From contig JALJCO010013629.1 in assembly GCA_023101725.1 (NCBI GenBank), positions 140,446-204,445 of the forward strand: DNA of 64,000 nucleotides, given 5' to 3'. The stretch comes from Atherinomorus stipes. Its lineage: Eukaryota; Chordata; Actinopteri; Atheriniformes; Atherinidae. Below the pieces are notes generated by a model. The model did no database searches and was not told the origin of the DNA. It worked only from the letters and a program-made list of their open reading frames with translations. The translations under genes were made by a program, and so were the position numbers. Below, in pieces: positions 34,431 through 45,109 of this stretch (the first letter of the stretch is position 1; each line of letters opens with the position of its first letter).

Positions 34431-35405
34431 AAAATGAATTAATGAACTCACCACAAAATTACCAAATACAACATGATCCATTTAAAGAATATTTCGAAGA
34501 AATTAAAATTGATAATAAATTAGACACCAAGCAATAAATGCGTTTGCAAGTGAAACAGAAAGCAAAAGTCGTAACCAGTGCACCATAATCTTAATTACCA
34601 ACAACGTAATCAGCAACCTAATAGCAGCCGGTAGTTATTTTTACTCACAGTTCTTTGAATGTAGCATACGGCTGCTTTTAGCTGCAGCTTGATGAAGCCA
34701 TTGGCGTACGATTGAGGCTGATTCGGCTACCAGGTGGTTTGATTCAATGAAGAACCGAAGCGACTAAAAAACACGTTGTCTTCATTTATTAAGTTTATGA
34801 TATAATCAAAGCCTTCTGGCTGATTCACATGAGGTCTGTGCGCGCCGCGTTCTGGCTGCGCTGGTTTCATCCTGACATACCGGTCTCCATGCTGCGTTCA
34901 CGTGCAAACGCGATGTCTGACAGAAGAGACTTCTCCTGCTTCTAGAAGCCGTAATCCAGCTTCAATTAAGAAATTTTGACGTCCATGGGAAAAGATTTTA
35001 TGATCATTTTGGAGGCATGATGCCGATAATATAGCTGAGGAAGTCCGCTATGACTGAGTCAGTGTAGGAAACACTGCAGGGGATGCTGGATGAGACCCAC
35101 TTTGCCATCAATCCCACGTGGGTGCTCGGACCCCGAAGCACCCACGGAATCAGCGCCTGTAGACTGGCGAGTGAAAAAAAACTACAGGCTGCTATTAGGT
35201 TGCTGATTTAGTTGTTGTTAGTTAAGATTATGTTGCACTGGCTACAAATTATGGTTTCTATCTCACTTGAACGCGCATTTATTGCTTGGTGTCACATTTG
35301 TGAAGGATTCCACTGGTGACTAAGTTATTACCATTTTTAATTTCTACAAATTATTTTTTAAATGGATGTTGTATTTGTTAATGGGCTATATGCACGGCTC
35401 CACTA

Positions 35406-35566
35406 CTTCCTGAACTTCAGACTGCACCTTTGCTTCCTGTCTTTCATGACTGGACAAACTGATTACTCCAGGTGTGTCCAGTTACTGAGGTCAGACACAC
35501 CTGGGTTAATCAGTTTGTCCAGTCACGACAGACAGGAAGCAAAGGTGCAGTCTGAGGTTCAGGAAG
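35406..35566. repeat. Near-perfect hairpin, arms of about 75 bp
   Basis: The left arm starts CTTCCTGAACTTCAGACTGC and the right arm ends with its reverse complement (GCAGTCTGAGGTTCAGGAAG). The loop, near 'agttactgaggtca', is about 14 nt. The LINE 3' tail begins directly after it. Confidence 0.85.
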
Positions 35567-36940
35567 TCAAGTCAAGTCAAATTTATTTATAAAGCACATT
35601 TAAAAACAACCTCAGTTGACCAAAGTGCTGAACATAGAAATGATAAAATCAAAAATCAACAATAAATTAAGAGCACAGAATAGATCAAACAGCACATAAA
35701 TAGAAAAAAAAAAAAAACACATAAAAGAACATAAAACACATAAAAGCCAAAAGGAGATGCTCAGGCTGGAGGGAAAGCCAGTGAGAATAGATGTGCTTTC
35801 AGTAAGGATTTAAAATGATCAACACTCTGTGCACATCTAATATTAAAAGGCAGACTGTTCCAAAGAACTGGTGCAGCAACAGAAAAAGCTCTGTGACCTC
35901 TGCCCTTTAGTCTGGTTCTAGGAACCATCAGGAGCAACTGGTTAGTCGACCTGAGAGATCTGACAGGAGTGTGGGGCTTCAAAATATCAGAGAGATATGA
36001 TGGTGCTGTGCTGTTTAGACTTTCAAATACAAGCAATAGAATCTTAAACTGGATCCTAAATCTAACAGGCAGCCAGTGCAGAGAAGCCAGCACCGGAGTG
36101 ATATGCTCACGTCGTTTACGTCCTGTCAGAAGACGAGCTGCCGAGTTCTGGACAATCTGTAAATGACGGAGTAACGAATGTTCGATCCCAAAATAAAGGG
36201 AATTACAATAATCAAGGCGGCACGTGATAAAAGCATGAATAGCCCTCTCCAGGTCTTTATAGGGTAGATACGACTTCACTTTACCCAGAAGCCGTAAATG
36301 AAAGAAACTAGATTTGACCACAGAACTAATTTGTTTTTCAAATTTAAAACCAGAATCAAAAGTCACTCCAAGATTCCTCACATACTGTTTACAGTACTGG
36401 GATAACGGGCCAATCACACTGACATGACCATCTAACATGTCGGGTTGACCAAAAACAATAATCTCTGTCTTATCTTTGTTCAAAAGAAGGAAGTTTTGCC
36501 CCAACCATGAATTCACTTCCACTAGACAGTTCAACAGCGTGTTAATGGATCCAGTAGATGATGACTGTGCAGGTAAATAGATTTGCAAGTCATCTGCAAA
36601 ACAATGAAAGGAAATACCATACTTCCTAAAAATAGAACCCAGCGGAAGCAAATACAAGGAAAAAAGAATTGGCCCCAGGATGGAGCCTTGAGGGACCCCA
36701 CAGCTGAGTGGGGCTGCAGCAGATGAAAACTGGAACCAGTTCAGGGCTACACCTCTGATGCCAACACAAGAGTCAAGACGAGATAATAAGATCTGATGAT
36801 CGACCGTGTCAAAGGCCGATGTGAGATCTAACAGAATCAGGGCAGCGGAGCAGCCCCGGTCTGCAGCCATAAGCAGGTCATTGCAAACCCTCAGCAGCGC
36901 TGTTTCAGTACTATGAAGTAGTGGAGTACTATGAAGTACT
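35567..36940 (-). mobile_element. 5'-truncated L2-like LINE, minus strand
   Basis: Only the 3' part of the RT ORF and a tail remain. The 3' end on the minus strand is a TTGAC-type repeat (35567-35580 region), with an A-run at 35705-35717. Candidate 6-bp target duplications AGGAAG lie at 35561-35566 and 36941-36946. Confidence 0.75.
35761..36870 (-). CDS. LINE reverse transcriptase, C-terminal half
   Basis: A 369-residue open frame. RT motifs: LLDLTSAFDTVDHQIL (motif A), CGVPQGSILGPILFSLY (motif B), and the catalytic CFADDLQIYL (motif C). It ends with the typical L2/CR1-group C-terminus (LDYCNSLYFG, LASLHWLPVRFRI, APVLWNSLPFNIR). N-terminal RT and endonuclease are missing through 5' truncation, so it is not autonomous. 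The frame is fully open, implying recent insertion. Confidence 0.88.
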   Translation of the reverse strand: MAADRGCSAALILLDLTSAFDTVDHQILLSRLDSCVGIRGVALNWFQFSSAAAPLSCGVPQGSILGPILFSLYLLPLGSIFRKYGISFHCFADDLQIYLPAQSSSTGSINTLLNCLVEVNSWLGQNFLLLNKDKTEIIVFGQPDMLDGHVSVIGPLSQYCKQYVRNLGVTFDSGFKFEKQISSVVKSSFFHLRLLGKVKSYLPYKDLERAIHAFITCRLDYCNSLYFGIEHSLLRHLQIVQNSAARLLTGRKRREHITPVLASLHWLPVRFRIQFKILLLVFESLNSTAPSYLSDILKPHTPVRSLRSTNQLLLMVPRTRLKGRGHRAFSVAAPVLWNSLPFNIRCAQSVDHFKSLLKAHLFSLAFPPA

Positions 36941-37000
36941 AGGAAGGAGCGGAGCCGTGCATATAGCCCATTTTCTGGGTGAGTTCATTAAATCATTTTA

Positions 37001-38142
37001 TAAAATAATAACCAGAAATTCCACTAATAATGGGATATTTATTGTTTTGTGTGGCCTTCACTCAGAGCCCCCCCCCCGGTAGAAATGTAGATCAGCACCT
37101 CCGTTCACAAGTGATGGAAGGATGGAGCGATCATCGGATCAGCGCTGGGATGCTTTGGTTGGATATTCTGGCACACTTCCCAGTTTTTCCCTGTGAAAAC
37201 GCAATAATGTGTCCTGTCCTGTACTGGAAAGCGAACCGAACACGTTGCTGGAAACCAGGCTTTTGTCTCCTCTGGTCTGGGAATGCCTGAGGATCGATGG
37301 AACATAGAAAAGCTTGATTTTACTGCTGTAAACACCTCAAATGTACTAAATACTCATGAACTAGTGACTCTTAGATATTCCATTTTGTGTTTATGATTAA
37401 GTATCGCACTTAAGAAGTAAATTCAAGATGTTTTATGTGGTTGGCCTCATCTACCATCTACCGTTATGAATCTGACAAAGGTGAAAACATAAGAGTTGAT
37501 AATACAAACATGACAAAATCAGGTTTTATCTCTACAAAATGTTGTGTTCCTGATAACAATATCATATCTGCAGAAATTAAGCATCAGGAAAGAGTCGACG
37601 TCAGGTGACTTGTTTTGTTTATGTGGGCATATTTAGACCTGATTTATGGCTGCTGACACACCCGCAGAAAAGCAGGTGCACAGAAGGAGCCGCAGGAATG
37701 AACGTTTCCTGTAAATCGACTCCACCAGGAAGAAGAACATATTCTGCATTCTGAGGTCATGATGAGCCAATCGTCTCGCTGGGTTTCAGGCCAACAGCAC
37801 TCCCGCACATAAAAAACACAACAAACCTTTGTTTGAACAAACAACTGCATCCGGCAAAACACCAACCTCGTCATTTAATTGGGTCAACACATTTTATTAA
37901 ATAGTAAATACGCATAAACATTTCGTATGCAACTATGGTCTGTTGTGGATAAAATACGAATTTATGAGATTTGCAGATTGCTGTATTTTATATTTGTCCA
38001 TGCAGCATGCCTCTTGTCCAGAACCTGTATTTATAAAGATATTGTCTTAAAAATAAAATCGCGATTCGGGGAACTGATTTGTCCGGAATTCTATGACTGT
38101 TAATTTAAATCAGGTGTGTTGGAGCAGGGAAACGTGGAAAAC
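37001..38142. other. Intergenic, no gene recognised
   Basis: Short ORFs only. A C-run lies at 37070-37078. Confidence 0.5.
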
Positions 38143-38250
38143 CTGCAGACTGCAGGCGGTGGTCCTTCCACAGTTGGGAGTTTTCAACAGGTGGGGTCCT
38201 TCTGGAGGCAGTTTTTTCTTTCTTTTTTACAGGCAGAGGTCGTTCCACAG
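38143..38250 (+). repeat. Direct repeat, left copy
   Basis: About 108 bp around 'ggtggtccttccaca' and a T-rich stretch, repeated with divergence at 39469-39578. The two copies flank the palindromic array. Confidence 0.65.
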
Positions 38251-38328
38251 GTTGCTTCACAATCAGGTGTTTCAACAGACGGGGTTTTCAGGAAGAAGGG
38301 GTCACAGGCAGGGGTCATGTAATAAGTG

Positions 38329-39444
38329 CATACCCAGCCATCACCGCGTCTCAAGACGTCTTAAGATGTCTAGATAAGCAGAATCAAGACGTCTCAAGAC
38401 ATTTCTGCACATCAAGATGTCTTAAGACATCTTAAGACAAAAATCTGAAGACATGCACTCATGTCTTAAGACATGCAAGGGCAGAACATGGGATGCTGTC
38501 AGACATAATTTTGTGTCTTGAAGACATTGAGTGTCTTGAGACATCTTAAGACAGAACTTTGTGTCTTGTAGACATTGAGTGTCTTGAGACGTCTTAAGAC
38601 ATAATTTTGTGTCTTGAAGACATTGAGTGTCTTGAGACGTCTTAAGACAGAACTTTGTGTCTTGTAGACATTGAGTGTCTTGAGACATCTTAAGACAGAA
38701 TTTTGTGTCTTGAAGACATTGAGTGTCTTGAGACGTCTTAAGACAGAACTTTGTGTCTTGTAGACATTGAGTGTCTTGAGACGTCTTAAGACAGAACTTT
38801 GTGTCTTGTAGACATTGAGTGTCTTGAGACGTCTTAAGACATAATTTTGTGTCTTGTAGACATTGAGTGTCTTGAGACTTCTTAAGACAGAATTTTGTGT
38901 CTTGAAGACATTGAGTGTCTTGAGACGTCTTAAGACATAATTTTGTGTCTTGAAGACATTAAGTGTCTTGAGACGTCTTAAGACATAATTTTTTTGTTTT
39001 AAGACATTCAGATCTTAAGATATGTAGCTTGTCTCAAAACATCAAGCTGTCTTGTTTCAACTGGAGTTTTATAAAGGCGATAAAAAATGGGAGATGGGGG
39101 ATGTTCATTTAGTAAATATAAATCATTCCACCATTTGATATAACACTCCTTCTAAAAACACAACTTAATCTAAAAGCAAAGACATCTTGAGACATCTTAA
39201 AACATCTTGAGACATCTTAAGACATCTTGAGACGTCTTCGTATTTTCAAGACATCTTGAGACATCTTGAGACGTCTTAAGACGTCTTCGTATTTCCAAGA
39301 CATCTTGAGATGTCTTAAGACATCTCAAGACATCTTAAGACCCATGTCTATAGACGCGTCTTATAGACGTCTCAAGATGTCTCAACAGAAGTGTCTTAAG
39401 ACACATCTTAAGACATCTTGAGACGCGGTGAAGGCTCGGTATGT
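38329..39444. mobile_element. Hyper-palindromic array with terminal inverted repeats
   Basis: The ends form imperfect inverted repeats of about 30 bp (GCATACCCAGCC then TCACCGCGTCTCAAGAC on the left; GTCTTGAGACGCGGTGA then GGCTCGGTATG on the right). The interior is built from the self-complementary decamers GTCTTAAGAC and AAGACGTCTT. It includes about ten 48-bp tandem units at 38511-38995. An unrelated AT-rich stretch lies at 39055-39175. No protein-coding sense; the short minus-strand ORF is a repeat translation. Confidence 0.75.
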
Positions 39445-39468
39445 GGGGGTTCCACAGGTGGAAAGTGT

Positions 39469-39578
39469 TCTGCAAACGGTGGTCCTTCCACATTTGGGGG
39501 TTTTAAACAGGCAGGGGTCGTTCTGAAGGAAAGTTTTTTTTTGTTTTTTTCTACAGGTGGAGGTCATCCCACAGGGGG
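39469..39578 (+). repeat. Direct repeat, right copy
   Basis: Diverged copy of 38143-38250. It is followed by an uninterrupted run of 16 G at 39574-39589. Confidence 0.65.
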
Positions 39579-39626
39579 GGGGGGGGGGGTTGTTCCACAG
39601 ACAAGAGTCATTTCATAGGCTGGGGT

Positions 39627-40030
39627 TAGGGATGTAACGATTACCGATAAAATGGTTAATCGTGATAAAAATTCCCAACGATTAGTAATACCATTTCAAA
39701 TTTTAATTATCGTTAAAACCGTGACTGATTACTGCACTTTGAAAAACTCACTATGATGCTACTTATTGCCAGGAAAAGCATCAACAGTCCCAGTTTGCAT
39801 TACTTAATTTATGAAATCATGGTGGAATGCTACAAAGGCAGCCACATGGACACTGCTGTGGAGATTTCCCCCCTTTAAAAAGGACAAAGTAGACATTTAG
39901 ACCCATTTTGGGTGTTTTTAAAGATGCTGGTGAGGTATTTCAATAATACCGATAACCAATAATAATGATAACCGTGATCATTTTGATCACAATCACCGTG
40001 ATTTGAAATTTTCATATTGTTACCTGCCTA
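39627..40030. mobile_element. hAT-like MITE with exact 8-bp target duplication
   Basis: 404 bp between identical GCTGGGGT sequences (39619-39626 and 40031-40038). Termini are TAGGGATGTAACGAT and ATTGTTACCTGCCTA. Sub-terminal palindromes are built from 'accgtgat/atcacggt'. Confidence 0.85.
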
Positions 40031-40038
40031 GCTGGGGT

Positions 40039-41040
40039 TAAACAGTTGGGGGTTTTCAACAGGAGGGGTTGAACTGAATTCTCACCCATGAGAAAGATTC
40101 AGATTGAGTCATTTTCGTGAGGTCAGGAAAGTTCAGCTCAGCACCAGAGACCAAATCTGGAACTGTTGTTTCTGCGTGTCCTCGTGCTGAGCTGCAGGAG
40201 AAGACGGGGTTTCCGTCTGTCCTCTGCACCGCTGGCCCATCGCTGAACCAAGTGTTCGTGACTGTCTGTTGATTCCTGTGAGAAACTAAATCCTCCAGTA
40301 ACTCTATCACTGGAAAGGCATGTTGTTTTCAACCTCTGCTCATGTGTGCATGCCGGCTACATGATCTACGTCTGCTGTCTGTCTCGTTTCAGCTTGATGA
40401 TTGGCAGCTGGTGTCACTGTCAACAAACGCCAACAAAGGCAAAGAAAAGCGGAACCGAGGCCAAGAATCACAATGTGAGAAACGACGTGCTCGACCGGCC
40501 TCACGTGGAGGAAAATGAACTCGGTGACCTCTGGAACTGGAAAAGCTCTCAGGGATCCTTCAGTTTTAAATATATATTAAATGTCAGAGGAGTCCTGAAT
40601 CCCAGATCCCAGGACCAACTTTGAAGACTTCCCCCTGTACTTCCAGACCTGAGTGGTGGGCAGCTCCTAGCAGACCCACGAGGTCAGGGACCAATCAGGA
40701 TGTTCATGGTGGACACAAAACTGTTGCTTTGGTTCTGAGGATGATGAATTTCAGCCATGAACCGGAGCATCCCTGCGTATTCCTGCCATTCCAACACAGA
40801 TGTGTCAGTTAACTTGGTAGGGACCGAAGCGACTTATATTCCAGAAAATATGGTAATTATTACTGGCTGTTAGTGATGTGTGGCTCAACACTAAAATATT
40901 GCTACTTCTGAAACCAAATATTTATACTCTAGAATTAATTTTAATGTTAAAATATCTATATTGAATAAAGTGCAGTTTATCACAAACTGGAACTACTTTT
41001 TCTTCCGCCTACCGCGGTCATATGTGAATAAGGCACAGCG
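40039..41040. other. Intergenic, no gene recognised
   Basis: No domains or repeats were recognised in the short ORFs. Confidence 0.45.
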
Positions 41041-41432
41041 CTGCATTGTACTCACTACTCTAATTTCTAGTCAAAATATCTCATCACACTCAAAACAAGA
41101 CAAAAATACTTATAGAGAAACACTTCAGTGATATATAGGAACTTGTTTTAAAATAATGCATCTTAAATATGTCTTATTTAAAAAAAATCTTAGCAAGAAA
41201 ATTTCACGTTGATATGGTTTTTTTTGCTTATAATAAGCAAAAACTTTTCTGCAATTGAACAAGTGGGATTTTCTTGATATTTCTTGAAATAAGATGCATT
41301 TTTCTTAAAACAAGTTCCTTTATCTCACTGAAATGTTTCTGTTTGAGTGATTTTGTCTTTTACTGACTGATGAGATATTTTGATTAGAAATTAGAAAAAT
41401 ATACTTGATAAGATTTTGAGTTTTTGCACTGT
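41041..41432. mobile_element. AT-rich foldback MITE
   Basis: The left arm (taatttctagtcaaaatatc, about 41061-41155) reappears inverted at about 41300-41395 (gatattttgattagaaatta). The centre forms a further small hairpin around 'gcttataataagc'. A right-end fragment of the same family is at about 55150-55230. Confidence 0.75.
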
Positions 41433-42234
41433 ACTTTCAGGAGCTATCAAGGTACTATCAGATATTATCCAGGTACTATCAGGCACTATCTGGTACATAT
41501 ATATGTTGTGTGTTAATATTTTGCATACATAATATATTATACTAACAGACTTATTTTTCATGTTTTAAAACACTGTAAATACTAAACATGGCTGACGTTG
41601 CTTCAGTATCAACATCATTCCTGGTTTCTAATGAATCCTTATGAACTACTGCCCAGAGATGAAATAAAATGATAAATATCTGTATCAGGAAGTAATTTCT
41701 TATCTGTAAGCCACACACATGAACCGAGAGAAGCAGTGTTTCATCAGATCTTAATTTTCTTTCCTTGTTTGTTTCTGATTCAGTCAGCTTCCTCATGTGG
41801 CAGCAAACGTGATTTCTTTCTACATCAAACACCTCAGTCGTCCTTTCAGTATCTGCACATAGTTTGAGATTTTCCAGTAAACCCGACCAATGACAGGTCT
41901 GCCTCATTTCATTAGAAAATGACATGTTCTCACGTTTCTTTCACCTCTCAGTGCACGTTGATGGACACCTGATCTCTGTTCAGACTCATCTCTGTACTAT
42001 ACGGTGTGTAAGTACTTCCTTGTGCTGTAAACTCAGATGTATTAGCTGAACTGAAATGTAAGTGGAAACCTATCAAGCACAGTTTTGTTACCTTAAACTT
42101 TCAATTACGAAGAAAACAGCGAACTCCAAATCCCTGTGATTAAGTTATGTAACAAACCCAACACAGCAGGTGGAGAACAAAGCAGTCTGAGTGAAAACTG
42201 GACTGCAGGCGGGTCTGTTCCGGTTTCCAGCCAT
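41433..42234. other. Intergenic, no gene recognised
   Basis: Contains 'aggtactatcagatattatc'-type short repeats at 41445-41495. A 124-residue minus-strand ORF (41551-41925) has no recognisable features. Confidence 0.45.
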
Positions 42235-44416
42235 GCTGCTGTGGTGGATCCAGTATGTGGTCCAGGTCTTGGTGTAGTGGATCCAGTATGTGGTCCAGGT
42301 CTTGCTGTGATGGATCCAGTATGTGGTCCAGGTCTTGGTGTGATGGATCCAGTATGTGGTCCAGGTCTTGCTGTAGTGGATCCAGTATGTGGTCCAGGTC
42401 TTGCTGTAGTGGATCCAATATGTGGTCCAGGTCTTGCTGTGATGGATCCAGTTTGTGGTCCAGGTCTTGGTGTGGTGGATCCAGTATGTGGTCCAGGTCT
42501 TGGTGTGGTGGATCCAGTATGTGGTCCAGGCCTTGGTGTGATGGATCCAGTATGTGGTCCAGGTCTTGGTGTAGTGGATCCAGTATGTGGTCCAGGTCTT
42601 GGTGTAGTAGATCCAGTATGTGGTCCAGGTCTTGCTGTAGTGGATCCAATATGTGGTCCAGGTCTTGGTGTGATGGATCCAGTATGTGGTCCAGGTCTTG
42701 CTGTGATGGATCCAGTATGTGGTCCAGGTCTTGCTGTAGTGGATCCAATATGTGGTCCAGGTCTTGGTGTAGTGGATCCAGTATGTGGTCCAGGTCTTGG
42801 TGTAGTGGATCCAGTATGTGGTACAGGTCTTGGTGTGATGGATCCAGTATGTGGTCCAGGTCTTGGTAGGATGGATCCAGTATGTGGTCCAGGTCTTGGT
42901 GTAGTGGGTCCAGTATGTGGTCCAGGTCTTGGTGTAGTGGATCCAGTATGTGGTCCAGGTCTTGGTGTGATGGATCCAGTATGTGGTCCAGGTCTTGCTG
43001 TGGTGGATCCAGTATGTGGTCCAGGCCTTGGTGTGATGGATCCAGTATGTGGTCCAGGTCTTGGTGTGATGGATCCAGTATGTGGTCCAGGTCTTGCTGT
43101 AGTGGATCCAGTATGTGGTCCAGGTCTTGGTGTGATGGATCCAGTATGTGGTCCAGGTCTTGCTGTGATGGATTCAGTATGTGGTCCAGGTCTTGCTGTG
43201 ATGGATCCAGTATGTGGTCCAGGTCTTGCTGTAGTGGATCCAGTATGTGGTCCAGGTCTTGCTGTGATGGATCCAGTATGTGGTCCAGGTCTTGCTGTAG
43301 TGGATCCAGTATGTGGTCCAGGTCTTGCTGTGATGGATCCAGTATGTGGTCCAGGTCTTGGTGGGATGGATCCACTATGTGGTCCAGGTCTTGGTGGGAT
43401 GGATCCAGTATGTGGTCCAGGTCTTGGTGGGATGGATCCAGTATGTGGTCCAGGTCTTGGTGTGATGGATCCAGTATGTGGTCCAGGTCTTGGTGGGATG
43501 GATCCAGTATGTGGTCCAGGTCTTGGTGGGATGGATCCAGTATGTGGTCCAGGTCTTGGTGTGATGGATCCAGTATGTGGTCCAGGTCTTGGTGTGATGG
43601 ATCCAGTATGTGGTCCAGGTCTTGGTGTAGTAGATCCAGTATGTGGTCCAGGTCTTGCTGTGATGGATCCAGTGTGTGGTCCAGGTCTTGGTGTGATGGA
43701 TCCAGTATGTGGTCCAGGTCTTGGTGTGATGGATCCAGTATGTGGTCCAGGCCTTGGTGTGATGGATCCAGTATGTGGTCCAGGTCTTGGTGGGATGGAT
43801 CCAGTATGTGGTCCAGGTCTTGGTGTGATGGATCCAGTATGTGGTCCAGGTCTTGGTGTGATGGATCCAGTATGTGGTCCAGGTCTTGCTGTAGTGGATC
43901 CAGTATGTGGTCCAGGTCTTGCTGTGATGGATCCAGTATGTGGTCCAGGTCTTGGTGTGATGGATCCAGTATGTGGTCCAGGTCTTGGTGGGATGGATCC
44001 AGTATGTGGTCCAGGTCTTGGTGTGATGGATCCAGTATGTGGTCCAGGTCTTGGTGTGATGGATCCAGTATGTGGTCCAGGTCTTGGTGGGATGGATCCA
44101 CTATGTGGTCCAGGTCTTGGTGGGATGGATCCAGTATGTGGTCCAGGTCTTGGTGTGATGGATCCAGTATGTGGTCCAGGTCTTGGTGGGATGGATCCAG
44201 TATGTGGTCCAGGTCTTGGTGGGATGGATCCAGTATGTGGTCCAGGTCTTGGTGTGATGGATCCAGTATGTGGTCCAGGTCTTGGTGTGATGGATCCAGT
44301 ATGTGGTCCAGGTCTTGGTGAGATGGATCCAGTATGTGGTCCAGGTCTTGGTGTAGTGGGTCCAGTATGTGGTCCAGGTTTTGCTGTAGTGGATCCAGTA
44401 TGTGGTCCAGGTCTTG
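42235..44416 (+). repeat. 33-bp minisatellite, about 66 units
   Basis: A tandem array of a 33-bp unit: ggatccagtatgtggtccag plus gtcttg(g/c)tgt(a/g)(g/a)tg. Nearly every unit has a BamHI site (GGATCC). The unit is 3 x 11 and lacks stops in several frames, so ORFs over 700 residues appear on both strands. They translate only as monotonous 11-residue repeats with short unrelated ends. Larger blocks are duplicated, for example the rare 'ggatccactatgtgg' unit at about 43370 and 44090. Confidence 0.93.
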
Positions 44417-45100
44417 TGAAACCTCCATGTACTGTCCAGCATTGATGGAGCTTCACAGATGTGGAAGCTGCCGTCGCCATAGCAACCCCATCGTCCCATC
44501 AGAGATGCAGCTTTTCAACTGTCCTCTGACAACAGCTGGATGCTCCGACCCTCCTTAGTCCCCCGCACACAGAGACTCCTCCTGATTCTCTCCATCTTCT
44601 GATGATCTCCGGTAGATGGAGGTGAACCTTTGTCCATCTTTCCATCTGAGAGACTCTGCCTCTCTGAAATGCTCCTTTATACCCAGTAACGTTACTGGTC
44701 TGTTCCCTCCTGCTTCGGGTGACAAAACCAGTATCTCTGTTGATTAAACTGCTTTAAAACTGTGCCGTTTTGTCGGGATCATGCTATCCTCCATCACCCT
44801 AAACTGAACTCTGTCACATTTTACCTCGCTTCCCAACTCTCTGGAATTGGGCTTGTGAATAAAAACACTCTTATAAAACCAAGTGCATGGATCTACCTGC
44901 ACAAATAAGACTTTAATTGCATGTGTGTTTCTTGTATACCATGAAACCAGGAAGGCAAGAATCCATTATTTCACTATTTCCAGCACTTTGTTAGACAAAG
45001 AGCAACAATCACATGACTAGAAAATATAAATGCGATAATAAAACACAGATGGCTTAATTCAATAAAGGCAAAGTCACATAAAGACAACTGAGATTGATGA
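44417..45100. other. Intergenic, no gene recognised
   Basis: Flank of the minisatellite. No domains seen. Confidence 0.45.
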
Positions 45101-45109
45101 ATTCATTCT

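Larger units (their letters stand above)
34431..37000. mobile_element. Composite foldback element, split by a LINE
   Basis: The outer ends match in reverse (AAAATGAATTAATGAACTCA at 34431 against TGAGTTCATTAAATCATTTT ending 37000). Inside, about 215 bp at 34441-34655 reappear inverted at 35170-35385. A second hairpin with arms of about 75 bp lies at 35406-35566. The segment 'gggctatatgcacggctcc' (35381-35399) recurs inverted at about 36951-36969. A LINE occupies 35567-36940. It looks like a non-autonomous DNA transposon with several inverted-repeat layers; the family is not recognised. Confidence 0.65.

Noticed and set aside
38422..38688. Minus-strand ORF with SQDTQCLQDTK repeats as a protein
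   Set aside because: The 48-bp repeat unit is a multiple of three. The ORF does not extend beyond the array.
42105..44480. Very long ORFs (over 700 residues) on both strands as genes
   Set aside because: They are translations of a 33-bp tandem repeat with no stop in several frames. No start context, domain or non-repetitive coding sequence was seen.
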